From the NCBI GenBank assembly GCA_030998225.1, contig JAPYXD010000680.1, forward strand, positions 6,882,001 to 6,946,000: a stretch of 64,000 bases of DNA. The letters are read 5' to 3'. The stretch comes from Diplolepis rosae (taxonomy: Eukaryota; Arthropoda; Insecta; Hymenoptera; Diplolepididae). The position numbers and the translations under genes are program-made. Within the stretch, counting starts at the first letter, position 1. Each line of letters begins with the position of its first letter. This document shows, piece after piece, positions 11,755 to 22,402 of this stretch. The notes under the pieces are model-generated. The model was not told where the DNA came from, made no database searches, and saw only the letters and a list, made by a program, of their open reading frames with translations.

Positions 11755-12062
11755 TTGCTTTGTTTTTGAGTACTTTTATATCTAATAGTGATAATTTTAA
11801 TCGAAGAGAATAAAAAGAATCTGACCCTATGTCAAAATAACGAGCAATGAACAAAAAATTATATGAATTGTGGGTCAATATAATAACAGACATGTTATCA
11901 AACATGTCACTTTAAAATACTTTATAATATTTCAAGATACTTCAGGATATTTCAACGTATTTTCGGATATTGTACATCAGTTAGGATATTTCATATAGTC
12001 CACAATACTTTAGATCATTTCAAGGTACTTCATAACATTCCAAGTGAATTTGAGGACATTTC

Positions 12063-12248
12063 ATTAACGTGACTTTATCCAATACTTTCCCTGCTTTCCA
12101 TTCTTAAATGAATAACTCAAATGGATATTCCATAGCATATAAACGTATGAGGAAGATCAAGTTACGTTGACATGCTATAGAAAATCCATTTGAATTACTA
12201 ATTTAAAAATGGGAAGCACGAAAAGTGTTGGATAAAGTCACGTCAATG
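12063..12248. repeat. Fold-back repeat
   Basis: The left arm (cattaacgtgactttatcca onward to about 12150) pairs with the right arm (about 12165-12248, ending ggataaagtcacgtcaatg). The hairpin is about 186 bp with small mismatches. It is typical of a small non-autonomous element; the superfamily is unknown. Confidence 0.7.
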
Positions 12249-12374
12249 ACATGCCTTTAAGGTATTTAATAAACTCTAAAGTACTTCACGATATTTAAGC
12301 ACAAGAATGCACTTTACTTCACAAGTTGACTACTCTTTCAACATATAGTTTCTTTCATTTCTCAAAATTAAATT

Positions 12375-12440
12375 TGTTGATTACCTATTTATGCCTGAGG
12401 TCTAATTTTCGTGGATGAAAACTACCTTAAATGATATTTA
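12375..12440. repeat. Fragment of the 'gcctgaggtctaatttt' repeat
   Basis: The run gcctgaggtctaattttcgt followed by ggatgaaaactac is also found at 30065-30105 and, inverted, at 29968-29995. It is an isolated arm of that hairpin element. Confidence 0.6.
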
Positions 12441-12534
12441 AAAAACAGGAATTATATCGACCCTCAATAACAATATTTGTAATTTTGACTGATTGGCTTT
12501 AGAGTCCATAAATGAAAAAACCAGTAGTTTTAAT

Positions 12535-12568
12535 CAAACGTTTCGACTCTGATTAGAGTCCTCATCAG
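12535..12568 (-). ncRNA. Hammerhead-like fold, copy e (best preserved)
   Basis: Read on the minus strand: AAUCA, CUGAUGA, one G, hairpin GACUC-UAAUCA-GAGUC, GAAAC, GUU, UGAUU. The core CUGAUGA and GAAA boxes are intact, H17 is U, and the 5-bp helix I AAUCA/UGAUU pairs perfectly. The tail toward lower coordinates (about 12440-12530) shares the family phrase 'agagtcc...aaagcc' and ends near 'tatatcgaccctcaat', as in the copies at 47570 and 60300. Of all copies here this one is the most likely to be self-cleaving, but that is an inference. Confidence 0.6.
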
Positions 12569-12574
12569 TGATTT

Positions 12575-13129
12575 TTATTTTTAAAATATGAAAAAAAGTA
12601 ACCAGTAAATATTACACATATAAGTACTATTTTTCAGTACAACTTTGGTATTGTGTGAAGAACAAAAAATAAGAAAATTTACATAAATTATACATAAACA
12701 TTTTATGAGAACACAAGAAAATTCTTGATAAGTAATATTGAACACTGACACATACATTTTGAAGTAAATTTTATCATTTTTTTATCGCATTATCTAACAC
12801 TACAGTTGCAATACGTTTTATGTTTGATATATTCTATTCTTTTGTTTTTTATCTACTCGCATCTAAATTTTAAGTTACACTTATATAAATAAACGTGGTT
12901 TAGTTTTTTTATCTCAGATAAATTTTAAATTGTCATTTCGAGATAACAAGTTAAGTACCGAATGTCACTGATTGACAAAAAAAGTCGTTAGGTAAAGCCA
13001 GAAATATGAGAATTGTATACAAAGTAATTTCCATAAACTTGTAAAATATTGTTTGATATAAATTTGTGTAACAGGGTATTTCCACAAAATAATTATATTT
13101 AAAAATGCAAAGTACAGCTAAACAGATGG
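12575..13129. other. AT-rich DNA, no gene seen
   Basis: Nothing recognisable beyond AT-rich sequence. A run with similarity to 1085-1260 (cataaacattttatg, acacaagaaaattc and similar phrases) suggests a shared, drifted repeat upstream of hammerhead copies a and e. Confidence 0.35.
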
Positions 13130-13149
13130 AGATTGAAGTATATATTTCA

Positions 13150-13460
13150 TTATTTTTTATTATTCAAGGGCATTGAATCGAATGAACTATCACGAGTTCG
13201 GTTGCTCTCTATCTTGATGACTGATAATCAGATTTTAACGAAGTCGACCCAGCATGGGAGTAGAATAGATGCGCGTGCCAACGATGGTCGTGCTTGGTGC
13301 AAAGTCCATTCGCGCACGTTTCACACGAAGGCGGTGAGAACGAACCCACAGGACTTCCAGTTTGAAAGCACGTACCGCAACTCGACTTCTCGTGTTCCTC
13401 CTCATATACGTCCTCTGATTACCAATCAGTCCTGGCCAAGCATCGTTTACCACAATTCAA
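13150..13460 (-). other. GC-richer patch; possible cysteine-rich exon
   Basis: This stretch is markedly richer in GC than its surroundings. One minus-strand frame is open from about 13422 to a TAG near 13203. It reads as an acidic start (EDVYEEEHEKSS) followed by CGTCF and, 13 residues later, CETCANGLC. A possible polyadenylation signal aataaa lies roughly 50 bases beyond the stop on that strand. The spacing of cysteines looks like a small secreted protein or last exon, but I cannot name a family and no clear splice acceptor with a pyrimidine tract is seen. Two other frames are also open here (164 codons on plus, 72 on minus). The call is therefore tentative. Confidence 0.25.
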
Positions 13461-13697
13461 ATGGATCTCCTCGATCTCTTATATGTACACATTTTTTCCC
13501 CCACACAACATATTATACACAATGTTGCAGAGCTGGAATGTTTCCCCTCACTAAAAAATCAAATAAACCGCATTTCCAACGCAAAAAACAAAGATTAAAT
13601 CAAGAATGTGATATGTTGATAACATGAATTCATAAGTACTATATTTACGACCTTACAATATCACTCATTTTGGATATTCCCTTCAATTATAACTTAA

Positions 13698-14416
13698 GGG
13701 GGGTTTCTACTTTGTTCGGCCGAAAAAACGTGTTTTTTTTAGAAATTTATTTTGGGGAACGTATTTAAGATAAACACTTCAAATTTTTTTCAGTTGTAAG
13801 TGCAAGTTTATTGTACAAGTACAAAAAGTTTTCAGTAGAAATATGCAAGGGGAGAGGGGGGGGGGGGGGCATTGAGCAATGGCGGCGCGCCGAACGAATT
13901 TTCCCCACTCTCGGAAGTCCTGCCGCTGTTTCAGATGAACTGAAACACAAAAATGAAATATATTCTTACTTTGTATACCTTTGTCTTTGGCCGGTACTAA
14001 GATTTCGAAAAAAAAATGAAAAATGAAAAAATTATGCGATTTTGAATGAAAAACTCGATTTTTGCCCACTTTTTTCGATACAAATTGTTATGTAAAATGA
14101 AAAATTGTTAATATTTTTTGAAGATTCTAGTTCGAGCCGTAGCTAAGCCCTTGATACACGACTGTTAAAAATTTCTTGGCCATTGCTCAACTCGGCTGGC
14201 TTAAATCACTTCCGCAAGGCCAAATATATAGTTTTGATAAAAACGCGTTCAAAGTTTTGCTTCAGTATAAAGTGAAAAAAAACTTTTTGTACTTGTACAA
14301 TAAACTTGTACCTACAACTGAAAAAAAAAATTTCAAGTGTTTATCTTAAATACGTTCCCCAAAAAAAATTTCTAATGAAAGCACGTTTTTTCGGCCGAAC
14401 AAAGTAGAAACCCCCC
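13698..14416. mobile_element. TTAA-flanked MITE with ~135-bp inverted ends
   Basis: The element is 719 bp, bounded by TTAA at 13694-13697 and 14417-14420. The ends read ggggggtttctactttgttc and its exact complement. The inverted repeats run inward to the run tacttgtacaataaac on each side. A G-homopolymer of about 13 bases lies near 13856-13869. There is no transposase frame. TTAA duplication with GGG/CCC termini fits the piggyBac superfamily as a non-autonomous copy; the termini differ from those of the element at 4776-5631, so it is a separate family. Confidence 0.85.
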
Positions 14417-14420
14417 TTAA

Positions 14421-16885
14421 GGGAGAATTCTATTGAGAAATTTTCAAAAAATCGAATTTTCTTATAATTTTTTTTCTGAGAGTATATACTTTTAAGAATC
14501 CCCTCCTAAGGTGTGTCTTATGGAGCTGGAATCGCAGATTAAATGTAAGTTCAAATTTATATAAGATTTTCACACTTTAAACTTTAAACGCTTTTTTCTC
14601 AAGACGATCCTTTTCTATCAGGCGTGAGCAATGAAAAGGTGTAATGAAGCGATCTTTTTTCAAATTTAACACAATGTTCTACATATTAGTAGCTCCGGTC
14701 CGTAGTATTAAAATTATAATTTTTTGATAATAGTTTATATTTTTTTTATTAATAATAACAAAAAAAATCTTAATTGAGGGGCCGGATGCATCTTTTTTGT
14801 ATGAGCAATTTTTTAATAAAAAAATTAGTTTTCCAGATAAAAAATAAAAACTTATTTTTTTTCACCTGAAAAATCGCATCAAAATCAATGTTTTTTAAAA
14901 ATGAAACTGCGAAATCTCAGTAAATAATTGTCCAAATGGCTTCAAATATTAAATGGAAGTTCGTGACTCGATAGCGAAGCCTACTATATGGATCAAAGTA
15001 TTGCAGCGATCTATAAGGTTCGATATTATCGATCGATTGATCGATAGACCCGGAAATCTGTGTTTTTCCAATTTGACATCGATTCGATGAAAAATGTAGA
15101 AGTTACTGATTTTAAGAGAAACTTTTTCTTTTAACTCTAAAAACAAGGATTTTTTATTTGAAATGAATCAATTCACTACGGGCTATAGCGACATCTTTTC
15201 TGACTAATAAAATCCGTTCGAGTTTTTTATTTTAGATTCGCCAATACTGAATGATTACCAACGCCAGAAGCAGTGAAATTTGCGAGAACCTCCTTTCAAT
15301 ACGATTTATAAAATGTTTAAATATTAAAATTTCATTATTGTTATATATTTTTTTTTCTATAAAAAACATTCTTGATATAAAAAAAACAAATCGTAAGGAA
15401 TTGTATTTAAATTTAAAAAAAAATTCTCAAACAATACCTGTTTTTATGCCCGTCACAATAGAATACCCTCCTTTTTAACTGTGAATCTTTTTATTAATTT
15501 TAAAAAAGTCAATTTAAAAGAAAACTTCTTAATTCTTGGTATAAAATTACTAAATACTCCGATAGTTCGAAAAATCCTGAAACCTTTGATAAGAAATTTG
15601 TTATGTTCCAAGTAACTATAATGCAATAGACTTGTGTTTTTTTAGCTGAGTCAAATTTCAGATAAGAAACTTGGCAAGTAACGTTTAGCCAAAGGGGATT
15701 GGAGAAATGAATCTTAGCAAATTTTTGGCAATGTCAAAATGCCTAACTGTTATGGCAAGAAATCGCTCGTAATTTCTCTTGTAAAAAATAATCAATTACC
15801 TAACGCATGCGGAAGACGGAAAATAACTTTGTAAAACCTTTAATGATGGGCAATTAAATGAGCACTGCTAAAGAATTTAATAAAGTTTCCCCAATACATT
15901 TTTCCCGTGTAGAAATTTTTATTCCACCTAAAACATAAGCGAAGTTTTTATTCCAGATTCCTTTGGTAATAAAAAGTTATTTTTCATTAAATTGTCACTT
16001 ACGTATCTTTTTACACTTTATTTCCTTGAAGTATTTCTTACCGTCGAAATTAAACTAAATGTGATTGTTGCATAACTTAAAAAATTCTGTTCGACAAATA
16101 ATACTTGTCGCCCTGGAAGTAATATTTCTCTTATTTTAACATGCGATTCAGATTCTTTAATTTCCAATTTAATCCCAAAATGTAGACAGGTATTTGGCCG
16201 TAGGCGATTTTTTTCTCTGCAAATTTTGGTTTATGAGCGAAACATGTAAAGGTTAAATTATATTAAAGTCGCTATCAAGCGCAGTATATCAGCAAAGGGA
16301 ACTTTATCTCTCGTAGGTGAAACGCACGATGCGTTGAAGGGTCCTGAGAACTTTTCGTCGTGCTTTATCGCGATCAGTATGTAACGGATTTTGTAAAGTC
16401 AGCATCACGTGTAAATTACACTTCAGAAAATATTTTTATCTTGTACCAATTATGTGTTTACTTATCAGTTTTATTCATTCGATTCATAATTGAGCACGAG
16501 AAGTCAGAAATTTAAGATAAGATAATCTGAAAACAAATATGCAAAACATGCACTAATCCGCTCTTTCTATGTTCAAAACAACAAAATATATTTTCATCTC
16601 TCATTTGAGAAAAGGCAAAAAATTAAAAATCTTATCAAAAATGCAAAGAAATATACATTATAAATGTTTCAATACAAAAAACTCTTAAATCAAAGAAATA
16701 TGAGTTATTTCCTCAATGTTATTTAGTTTTGACTTGAAAAATATCTAATCACAAATATTTCACTGAATAAAAATAAAAAGTGACGATATTTCACTAGAGA
16801 ATTATCACCACTATTTTTACCTCTGGTATGCAGATTTAAATCAATATGATCACACTAATCTAACACAACTATCTAACATAAAATC
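14421..16885. other. AT-rich intergenic DNA, no gene seen
   Basis: No frame longer than about 75 codons, and none resembles a protein. The phrase aaactttaaacgcttttttc at about 14576 recurs in variant form near 20248 and 34206, indicating an old dispersed repeat. A small palindromic run gatcgattgatcgatag lies near 15031. No RNA gene was recognised. Confidence 0.45.
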
Positions 16886-16953
16886 TAATATTCAAATATT
16901 GTTGATGTTCTTAGTTGGCTTTAACTAAGAACATCAACAATATTTGAATATTA
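16886..16953. repeat. Perfect 31-bp palindromic hairpin
   Basis: The arms 16886-16916 and 16923-16953 are perfect reverse complements with a six-base loop (ggcttt). The right arm and the bases after it (ctaagggtcgatacaagtcc) match the tail of the hammerhead-like repeat family, as at 60285-60325. The hairpin therefore probably arose by inverted duplication of that tail. Confidence 0.8.
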
Positions 16954-17004
16954 ATACTAAGGGTCGATACAAGTCCTGTTCCATTATTATAAAATCTAAT
17001 ATTT

Positions 17005-18107
17005 GCACTCGATTTCCTATATACATTTCTGTAACTTTCTAATAAATTACATGATTAAATAATTTATTTTCTTCCATATTTCGTGTTTCATATATTTTAG
17101 TAGAAAAGTTGAATTTTTGATTCTTAATAGTGTTTTTTTAAATCAAAACATAAAATAAACATATTGTCAAAAAAGGTCCTACTAAGAATTTGAAGACCTC
17201 ATTTAGGTAAATAATTTTTCATCTCAACATTTTTTTCGTATTTCACATATTTTGTTTAAAAAATGGTATTTTGGTATTTTTTGAAATTGAACCAATAAAT
17301 ATAAATTGCATCAGAAACTGTGTCAGACAAAATTTGTAGACCTTATTGAAGCGAATGATTTTCCATTCATACGTTTTTTCCGTGATTCACATATTATTTA
17401 ACTGAGAAAACATTTCTTTGATATATGGTCAAAGAAAAAAGTTCTCTGAATTAAAGAAAGTTTTTTAGTTCAACAAATTTTCCTTTGACCCAAAGAAATA
17501 GATTTGTTTACATTAAAGAAAACTTTCTTCAATTCACAGACATTTTTTCTTTGACCGTTATTCAAAGAAATGTTTCTTTGATTCAAAGAAACTGTTTTCT
17601 GGGTGTGTTAAAAAATTGAATTTTGGATTTTCAATACTATTTTTTTTAATTGTTTAACTGCAAAATGGAATTTAGATATTAACTTTTTTCAAGTTTTAAC
17701 ATACTGTAACTTTCCTAATTTTGGTTAAATCAAAAAATGTTATGGGAACAATTAGTAGAGATTTATAGGTATTATCAGAAACCAACATTGCAATTTTCGA
17801 TTTTTTCATTAAAAAAATTTCAGAAACAAAAAATGCTCTTAATTTCACAATTTTGGTCGGATGTGGCTGGTTAACGAACTCGTTCTTTTCTTTGGACCCT
17901 CAAGAGATGTGCCAAATTTAAATCTAATCCGATAATTCTATCGAGAGTTATCGTGTCCACAAACACCGGACAGACAGACAGACTCTTTCGTAAAAACCGA
18001 CTTTTCTGACTCATCAGGGGATCTCAAAACGTAAAGATTTGATGAATATTAGAAAAGTGATTTTTCACATAAAACCAATACCTTTTTATATGATGAGAAT
18101 GTAAAAA
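17005..18107 (+). repeat. Copy of the 'gatgagaatgt' repeat family (R1)
   Basis: The copy begins at a drifted form of the text found at 24045 (cgattttctgtatacatttc) and ends with atgatgagaatgtaaaaa like the copies at 25280, 29948 and 38088. It contains the family's acagacagacagac run and the phrase ttaacgaactcgttc. It is interrupted by a small hairpin element at 17402-17607. It is more diverged than the copies at 23-30 kb and lacks the GCGCTTCGCGC clusters. Confidence 0.75.
17402..17607. mobile_element. Small hairpin MITE inside an R1 copy
   Basis: The left end ctgagaaaacatttctttga pairs with the right end caaagaaactgttttctggg. The inside is rich in the word caaagaaa in both orientations. About 206 bp and non-coding. 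It shares the CTGAGAAAAC end with the element at 21832-22018. Confidence 0.65.
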
Positions 18108-18496
18108 TAAAGATAGGTTTGAATATTTAATAAAGTTTCATACGATAAGGCGATTATTAAGTTATCATTTCAGATCATCCTAGATTGTTTGCGTAGATTA
18201 ACGAAAGTCCCAGGAGTTATCTAAGCGCAATTGGAAGACCGATTACCTGGAGGGATTGTTATGATTGCGAACGAACTGCTCTCCTACACTTCCGAAGGTA
18301 TTGATATTCAACTAGGAGTACGTCAAGGTAGTTTTACATGAGAGTTAGTGTCCGATATCACCTCATCCTGTCGTAACCTCATTCTCTCATCAGACAAGGG
18401 AAATTCCTTCACACACACGTGTTTTAAATTCTAAATAAAACACATGAATATTCTGTATTTCATTATTGATATATAATGTAAAAAGTCTACAATTTA
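18108..18496. other. Unique DNA, no gene seen
   Basis: A somewhat GC-richer stretch (about 18180-18420) without a readable protein on either strand. Confidence 0.4.
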
Positions 18497-18736
18497 TCAA
18501 TGAAAAATAATATCGGACAAATGTTCACCACGTCTGCAGACGTCAATCCTTTTGTCAAAATTTTCGATTACATTTTTGCATAATTGTGGCTCCTTCTCAT
18601 CAATTACGCGTCGGATGCTGGTTTTCAAGGTTTCAATGGATTGTAGGTTATCTGCATAGACTTGATCTTTCACATAACCCTACAAGAAATAGTCTAACGG
18701 CGTTAAATTACACGATCTAGGCAGCCAATTGACTCC
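18497..18736 (-). pseudogene. Tc1/mariner transposase C-terminal remnant
   Basis: Read on the minus strand the segment gives NWLPRSCNLTPLDYFL, a stop, then GYVKDQVYADNLQSIETLK and continues to a stop at 18497-18499. The words PRSCNLTPLDYFL...GYVK are the last catalytic-aspartate block and following helices of a Tc1/mariner-type transposase common in insect genomes. Everything upstream (the DNA-binding domain and first two catalytic residues) is missing, and a hairpin MITE begins directly at its truncated end (18744). One in-frame stop is present. It is a dead fragment. Confidence 0.75.
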
Positions 18737-18743
18737 ATAATTA

Positions 18744-18900
18744 TACGGAAAAAATAGTTTAGTAAAGTTTATAAAACTGTTTAAGAGTTGGGGATTCAGG
18801 CATTTACGAAACAGAGTTTTGCAAAATTTATAGAACTCTTGAATATAAAATGCAGAAGATTCAGGAAAAATTATTGGAAGTTCCATATTAATTATGAAAA
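18744..18900. mobile_element. Hairpin MITE, family B, diverged copy
   Basis: It begins tacggaaaaaatagtttagt and continues through the family phrase gagttggggattcaggcatt, as in copies at 22403-22638 and 50635-50815. The right half is drifted (gaaaagttctac). It was inserted beside the transposase remnant. Confidence 0.6.
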
Positions 18901-19682
18901 GTTCTACAAATCTGTCACCACATCCAAAATCGACCTTATTAGAAATTAAAGTCCCTGTTCAAAAAATTCAGAACACTATTTCTAAAGACAAAAACGAGCT
19001 CAAAGAATTTCCCCTACTGCGCATGATAATGGCCACGATTGAATCAACGACTTTGAAGTGAACAAAGGATAAGGTGAATAGGTCTGGAAATTTAACTCCG
19101 CTCAACTTTTACTCTTTTTTTAATTTTTCTGTGACACGTTAGATGAAGATATGAATATAAAGCAACTCCTAAAAGTCGAGAAAAATCACTGAATTTGCAA
19201 AACAAAACAGTAAATAAACTTTATTTTTTTCATTTCCCACCGTAAGGTAATTTCAAAACCTCTTCGAAAGCTTTTTGTAGTTTCAAGGAAACTACTTGTG
19301 AAAAGTAACATTTTATATTTTTTCCTGTCTCATAGAAGAAGCTTTGCACTGATGCCAATTTCCAAATTTTCGGAAGTATCAGAAAATTCCAATATATATG
19401 CCTGCAAAAAGATTATTTTGGAGGCGCATTTTTCAAAATTCCCAAGCGCCAATACACATTTAGATTCATATATGCTGAATATTGAACTTTTTTTGTATTT
19501 CATAAGATTTTATAATAAAAAACGAAATGAAAACATAATTTAAGGGGGGATATAGATTTAGAACGATAAAAAAATCGCTTTGTTTAAATTTTCAAACGAT
19601 AGAACTTTATGTGTAGAATATTTTCCCAGAGCTTTAAAGCGAAATTCGAAAAATTTCAAAAGTTTCGAACGAAAATCCAAGG
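18901..19682. other. AT-rich DNA, no gene seen
   Basis: No supported gene. A TTAA followed by ggggggatat at 19539-19552 looks like the left end of a TTAA-type element, but no matching right end was found downstream. Confidence 0.4.
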
Positions 19683-20202
19683 CATGAGTACTGTCCACTT
19701 GGAGCCGATAGCTGGTGCGAATGGAAAAAAGCAGAAGCTATAGAAGCCAATCCAAGGCTATTAGAGCATCCTGCACCCAGACGTACAAAAACACATTCTG
19801 CCGATTTATGAAGATTTATCTAAAGACGATTTATTGGAAAGGTATTTAGGCGGCCACACGTAAAATGCCAACGAAAGTTTCAATTCGACTGTTTGGCGAC
19901 TTACTCCGAAGCACCTGCATTCTGAACTGAAAATTATCAAGATTGCAGCTTATTTGGCTGGCGATTTATTTAATGAAGGCTATGTATCGATTTTAAAAGT
20001 TATGCATGCGTTGCAATTGGAGATTGGAATATACCTAAAGAATTTATCTTACAACAGCGATCAGAGGCGAATACAGCGACAGGAGCGGCGCAGTCTTTCA
20101 GAAACGAAAGAGGACCGTAAAACCAGAAGGGAACAAATGGAGGTAAATCAGCTTTACGAAAAAGCTGAAGGTTTATTATATGTGCCTGATATCGCCGACT
20201 AA
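19683..20202 (+). pseudogene. Mutator-like transposase C-terminal remnant
   Basis: The text reads HEYCPLGADSWCEWKKAEA in one frame. After a frame change it reads LPIYEDLSKDDLLERYLGG, a stop, NANESFNSTVWRLTPKHLHS and on to a stop at 20202. The pattern 'C-P-x-G-x-DSWC-x-W', then 'LSKDDLLERYL-G-T-Q-N-x-NESFN' is what I recall of the domain found in insect Mutator-like (PF20700-type) transposases; no search was run. One frameshift and at least one nonsense codon make it a pseudogene. The last 82 codons, after an internal ATG, remain open and should not be taken as a separate gene. Confidence 0.6.
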
Positions 20203-21276
20203 CTCGTAAGTAATTTTAATCAATTTTATTTTTTACGTGTCAAAACTTTAAACGCGTTTTTCTCAAAACTGCATTTTCGGAACGGGCGTGCAGAATTACT
20301 CAAAAACTATTTAAGCGATTTTGTTGAAAGTAATTGTAGTTTTTAGAAAATCAGTTATTTAGCCAAAAACTGTTCAGATGTCAAACTTGATTCTAATACA
20401 AAGATAAAATATGCCTCGTATTAAAATGAATTAATTAATATATATTTTTTATACATTTCAGTTAAAATCAACAACATTTTCTCTCAACCCAGGTGGAAAT
20501 TTACTACTGGTGCGGTACCTTGCCAGTACCGCCGTCGGATTTTATTTTATTTTTAGTATTTTCAGTATATATTTTAGTTTTTATTATTTTTTAATTTAAA
20601 GTTGTGTTTGACACCTTGAATGTTAAGAATTTAGCTACAGTTTCCAATAGAGGAAGGTGCAATTAGCTTTTCCATCGCAGCATATATCATGTTAAGGGCT
20701 CTGATTTTCTCTACCAACACAGAGAAGTAATCGCAAAGGATCAAACAGTGATGTTTCTTAGGCTTGACTGATTTACACGATGTCTACCTACATTTAGGCA
20801 TTCCAATAAATTGCACGATTCGTTGCCTCAATGATTTATCCACATCTTCCTACACCTGTGTATAATCATTAGAAACCCTGAAAGGCTTCGGTATATCTGA
20901 ACATGATCAATCCTAGTAGTAATTCACTTCTACTAAGGCATCTGTAAACATACGATTATACATCCACCAATTATTGACAGTATTCACTACGCATTAAAGT
21001 TATGCCTAAGAGACATTCTCTTCTATGAATACATTTTCCGAATGAGAATGTTTAATGATTGATTTTTAAGACCAGAAGCGTCACGATGTCATTCAAGAAA
21101 AAAAAGACCAACGCTTCACATCTGTTAATTTAAATTTTAAATATAAAAATTATTAATATCAAAGATATATATGTTAAATATTCTGAATGTTAAAGTTACG
21201 AATTCCAGACATTGAAGTGACAATATTCTAGATATTATTGTTATACAAGATGTCCCATTTTAATTAATACACTAAA
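20203..21276. other. Intergenic DNA with one dispersed repeat end
   Basis: At about 20495-20530 the text acccaggtggaaatttacta followed by tggtgcggtacc matches, inverted, the segment ending at about 46280. It is therefore one end of a shared element. The remainder (20550-21276) shows nothing recognisable. Confidence 0.45.
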
Positions 21277-21497
21277 ATAAAGGGTTTTTCAATAGGGACG
21301 ACGCATTTTTGGTCTAAATGTTTCTGGTTATGTCGTGACGGTTATTCCGGTTTATTTTGACATTTTTACTCGGCAATGCCTATCATTTAATCATGAAACA
21401 ATAGACGCTTCAGCAACATTTATAAATTATCCACATCTTGTATCAAAGTTTGTATTTGGTTGCTACCACTTTACGTGCGATAGTTCCAATTTTTGGT

Positions 21498-21749
21498 CAT
21501 TATAATCGCTGGCTGCCTCGTTCGTGCGATTTAACGCCTTAGGACCTTTTTCTATAAGGCTATGTCAAGTCATTGGTCTATTCCAATGAACCAACAACTT
21601 TGGACGATCTCAGGACCAATATCGAACGCGAAATTGATGGAATATCTGCCGATTCATGTGAAAAAGTTATGGGAAATTGGGTTCAGCGCAGCCACTCGTG
21701 CAAGCGTTTCCGCGTAGAACATTTGAATGATGCTATCTTTTATAATTAA
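21498..21749 (+). pseudogene. Tc1/mariner transposase C-terminal remnant
   Basis: One frame gives HYNRWLPRSCDLTP, stop, DLFL, stop, GYVKSLVYSNEPTTLDDLR and continues to a stop at 21749. It corresponds block for block to the remnant at 18497-18736 (WLPRSC(D/N)LTP...GYVK), so both derive from related transposases. Two in-frame stops lie in the catalytic block. The N-terminal two thirds are not readable. Confidence 0.75.
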
Positions 21750-21831
21750 TGCTATCGATACACTGAGAAAAAATGGATGGATTCAAATCAATATGCTATA
21801 GAATTGGTAACATATTTATTGCACTGAGAAA

Positions 21832-22018
21832 ACAGTTTTGTCAAATCAACAAAAATATTTGGTTAGTGTTTAGCTAACAAAAATCTTTTGTTGTGCCAAC
21901 AAAACATTTTGCTATATCAAACAAATTTTGTTGGTTAAACAAAATGTTTTGTTGGGACAAGAAAATATTTTGTCAGGATAACAAAAAAAGTTTTGTTGGG
22001 TAAATTTTTTTCTCAGTG
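21832..22018. mobile_element. MITE with CACTGAGA ends
   Basis: A 187-bp segment from cactgagaaaacagttttgt to its inverted end ttttttctcagtg. The inside is made of repeated aacaaaa/ttttgtt words in both orientations, so it folds into a long hairpin. It is nested in the decayed mariner element. Confidence 0.75.
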
Positions 22019-22402
22019 TGGTATTGAAGTGTAGTAATTTCATATACAATAAAAATCAGCTCTTATTGAAAATCCCTATATGTCTAATGCAAAAAATCAC
22101 TTCAGAAAAAATTGTATTTTTTCTTAGAGCACTTAATTTTAATGGTTCTTGATGGCGCTATCACCTCTAATAAAATTCTTTTTCAAATGCAACTTTTTAT
22201 TCGAATTTATAGCCAGCATGAGATGATTTATATAGCCTGCTTTACCTTAACTTACGATACATTTATGGTATAATATATATATTTGTATTTTAACTTTAAA
22301 CTTCAATATATATATAATACATAATATATTAACAAATGTTAAAATATGATTAATATTCAATCGCCTTTTAGTAAATATGAAAGACAAAATTTTATTTTCA
22401 AT

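Larger units (their letters stand above)
11324..11859. mobile_element. Fold-back element with two hammerhead-like hairpins
   Basis: Arms of about 198 bp (11324-11523 and 11662-11859) are nearly perfect reverse complements, separated by about 138 bp. Each arm contains a hammerhead-like fold: minus strand at 11431-11468 and plus strand at 11718-11754. The arrangement equals two copies of one repeat placed tail to tail inside the degenerate ATATTTCAGG array. There is no coding capacity. Confidence 0.8.
10975..12062. repeat. Degenerate short repeat based on ATATTTCAGGATACTTCA
   Basis: Words such as cttcaggatatttca, acttcaagat and ggatatttcat recur many times between 10975 and 11340 and again between 11915 and 12062. 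They are interrupted by the fold-back element at 11324-11859. The spacing is irregular, so this is an old, drifted tandem array rather than a clean satellite. Open frames inside it are by-products of the low-complexity sequence. Confidence 0.6.
21277..22080 (+). mobile_element. Decayed Tc1/mariner element
   Basis: The left end (agggtttttcaatagggacg) and right end (attgaaaatccctatatg) form imperfect inverted repeats. Between them lies the transposase remnant at 21498-21749 and a nested hairpin MITE at 21832-22018. The segment upstream of 21498 shows scattered transposase-like words in shifting frames. This is an old, inactive copy. Confidence 0.6.

Noticed and set aside
13133..13627. 164-codon plus-strand open frame
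   Set aside because: No domain, unusual composition, and overlapping open frames on the other strand; more likely a by-product of the GC-richer patch.
19954..20202. Independent 82-residue gene
   Set aside because: It continues the broken Mutator-like transposase frame; the ATG is internal.
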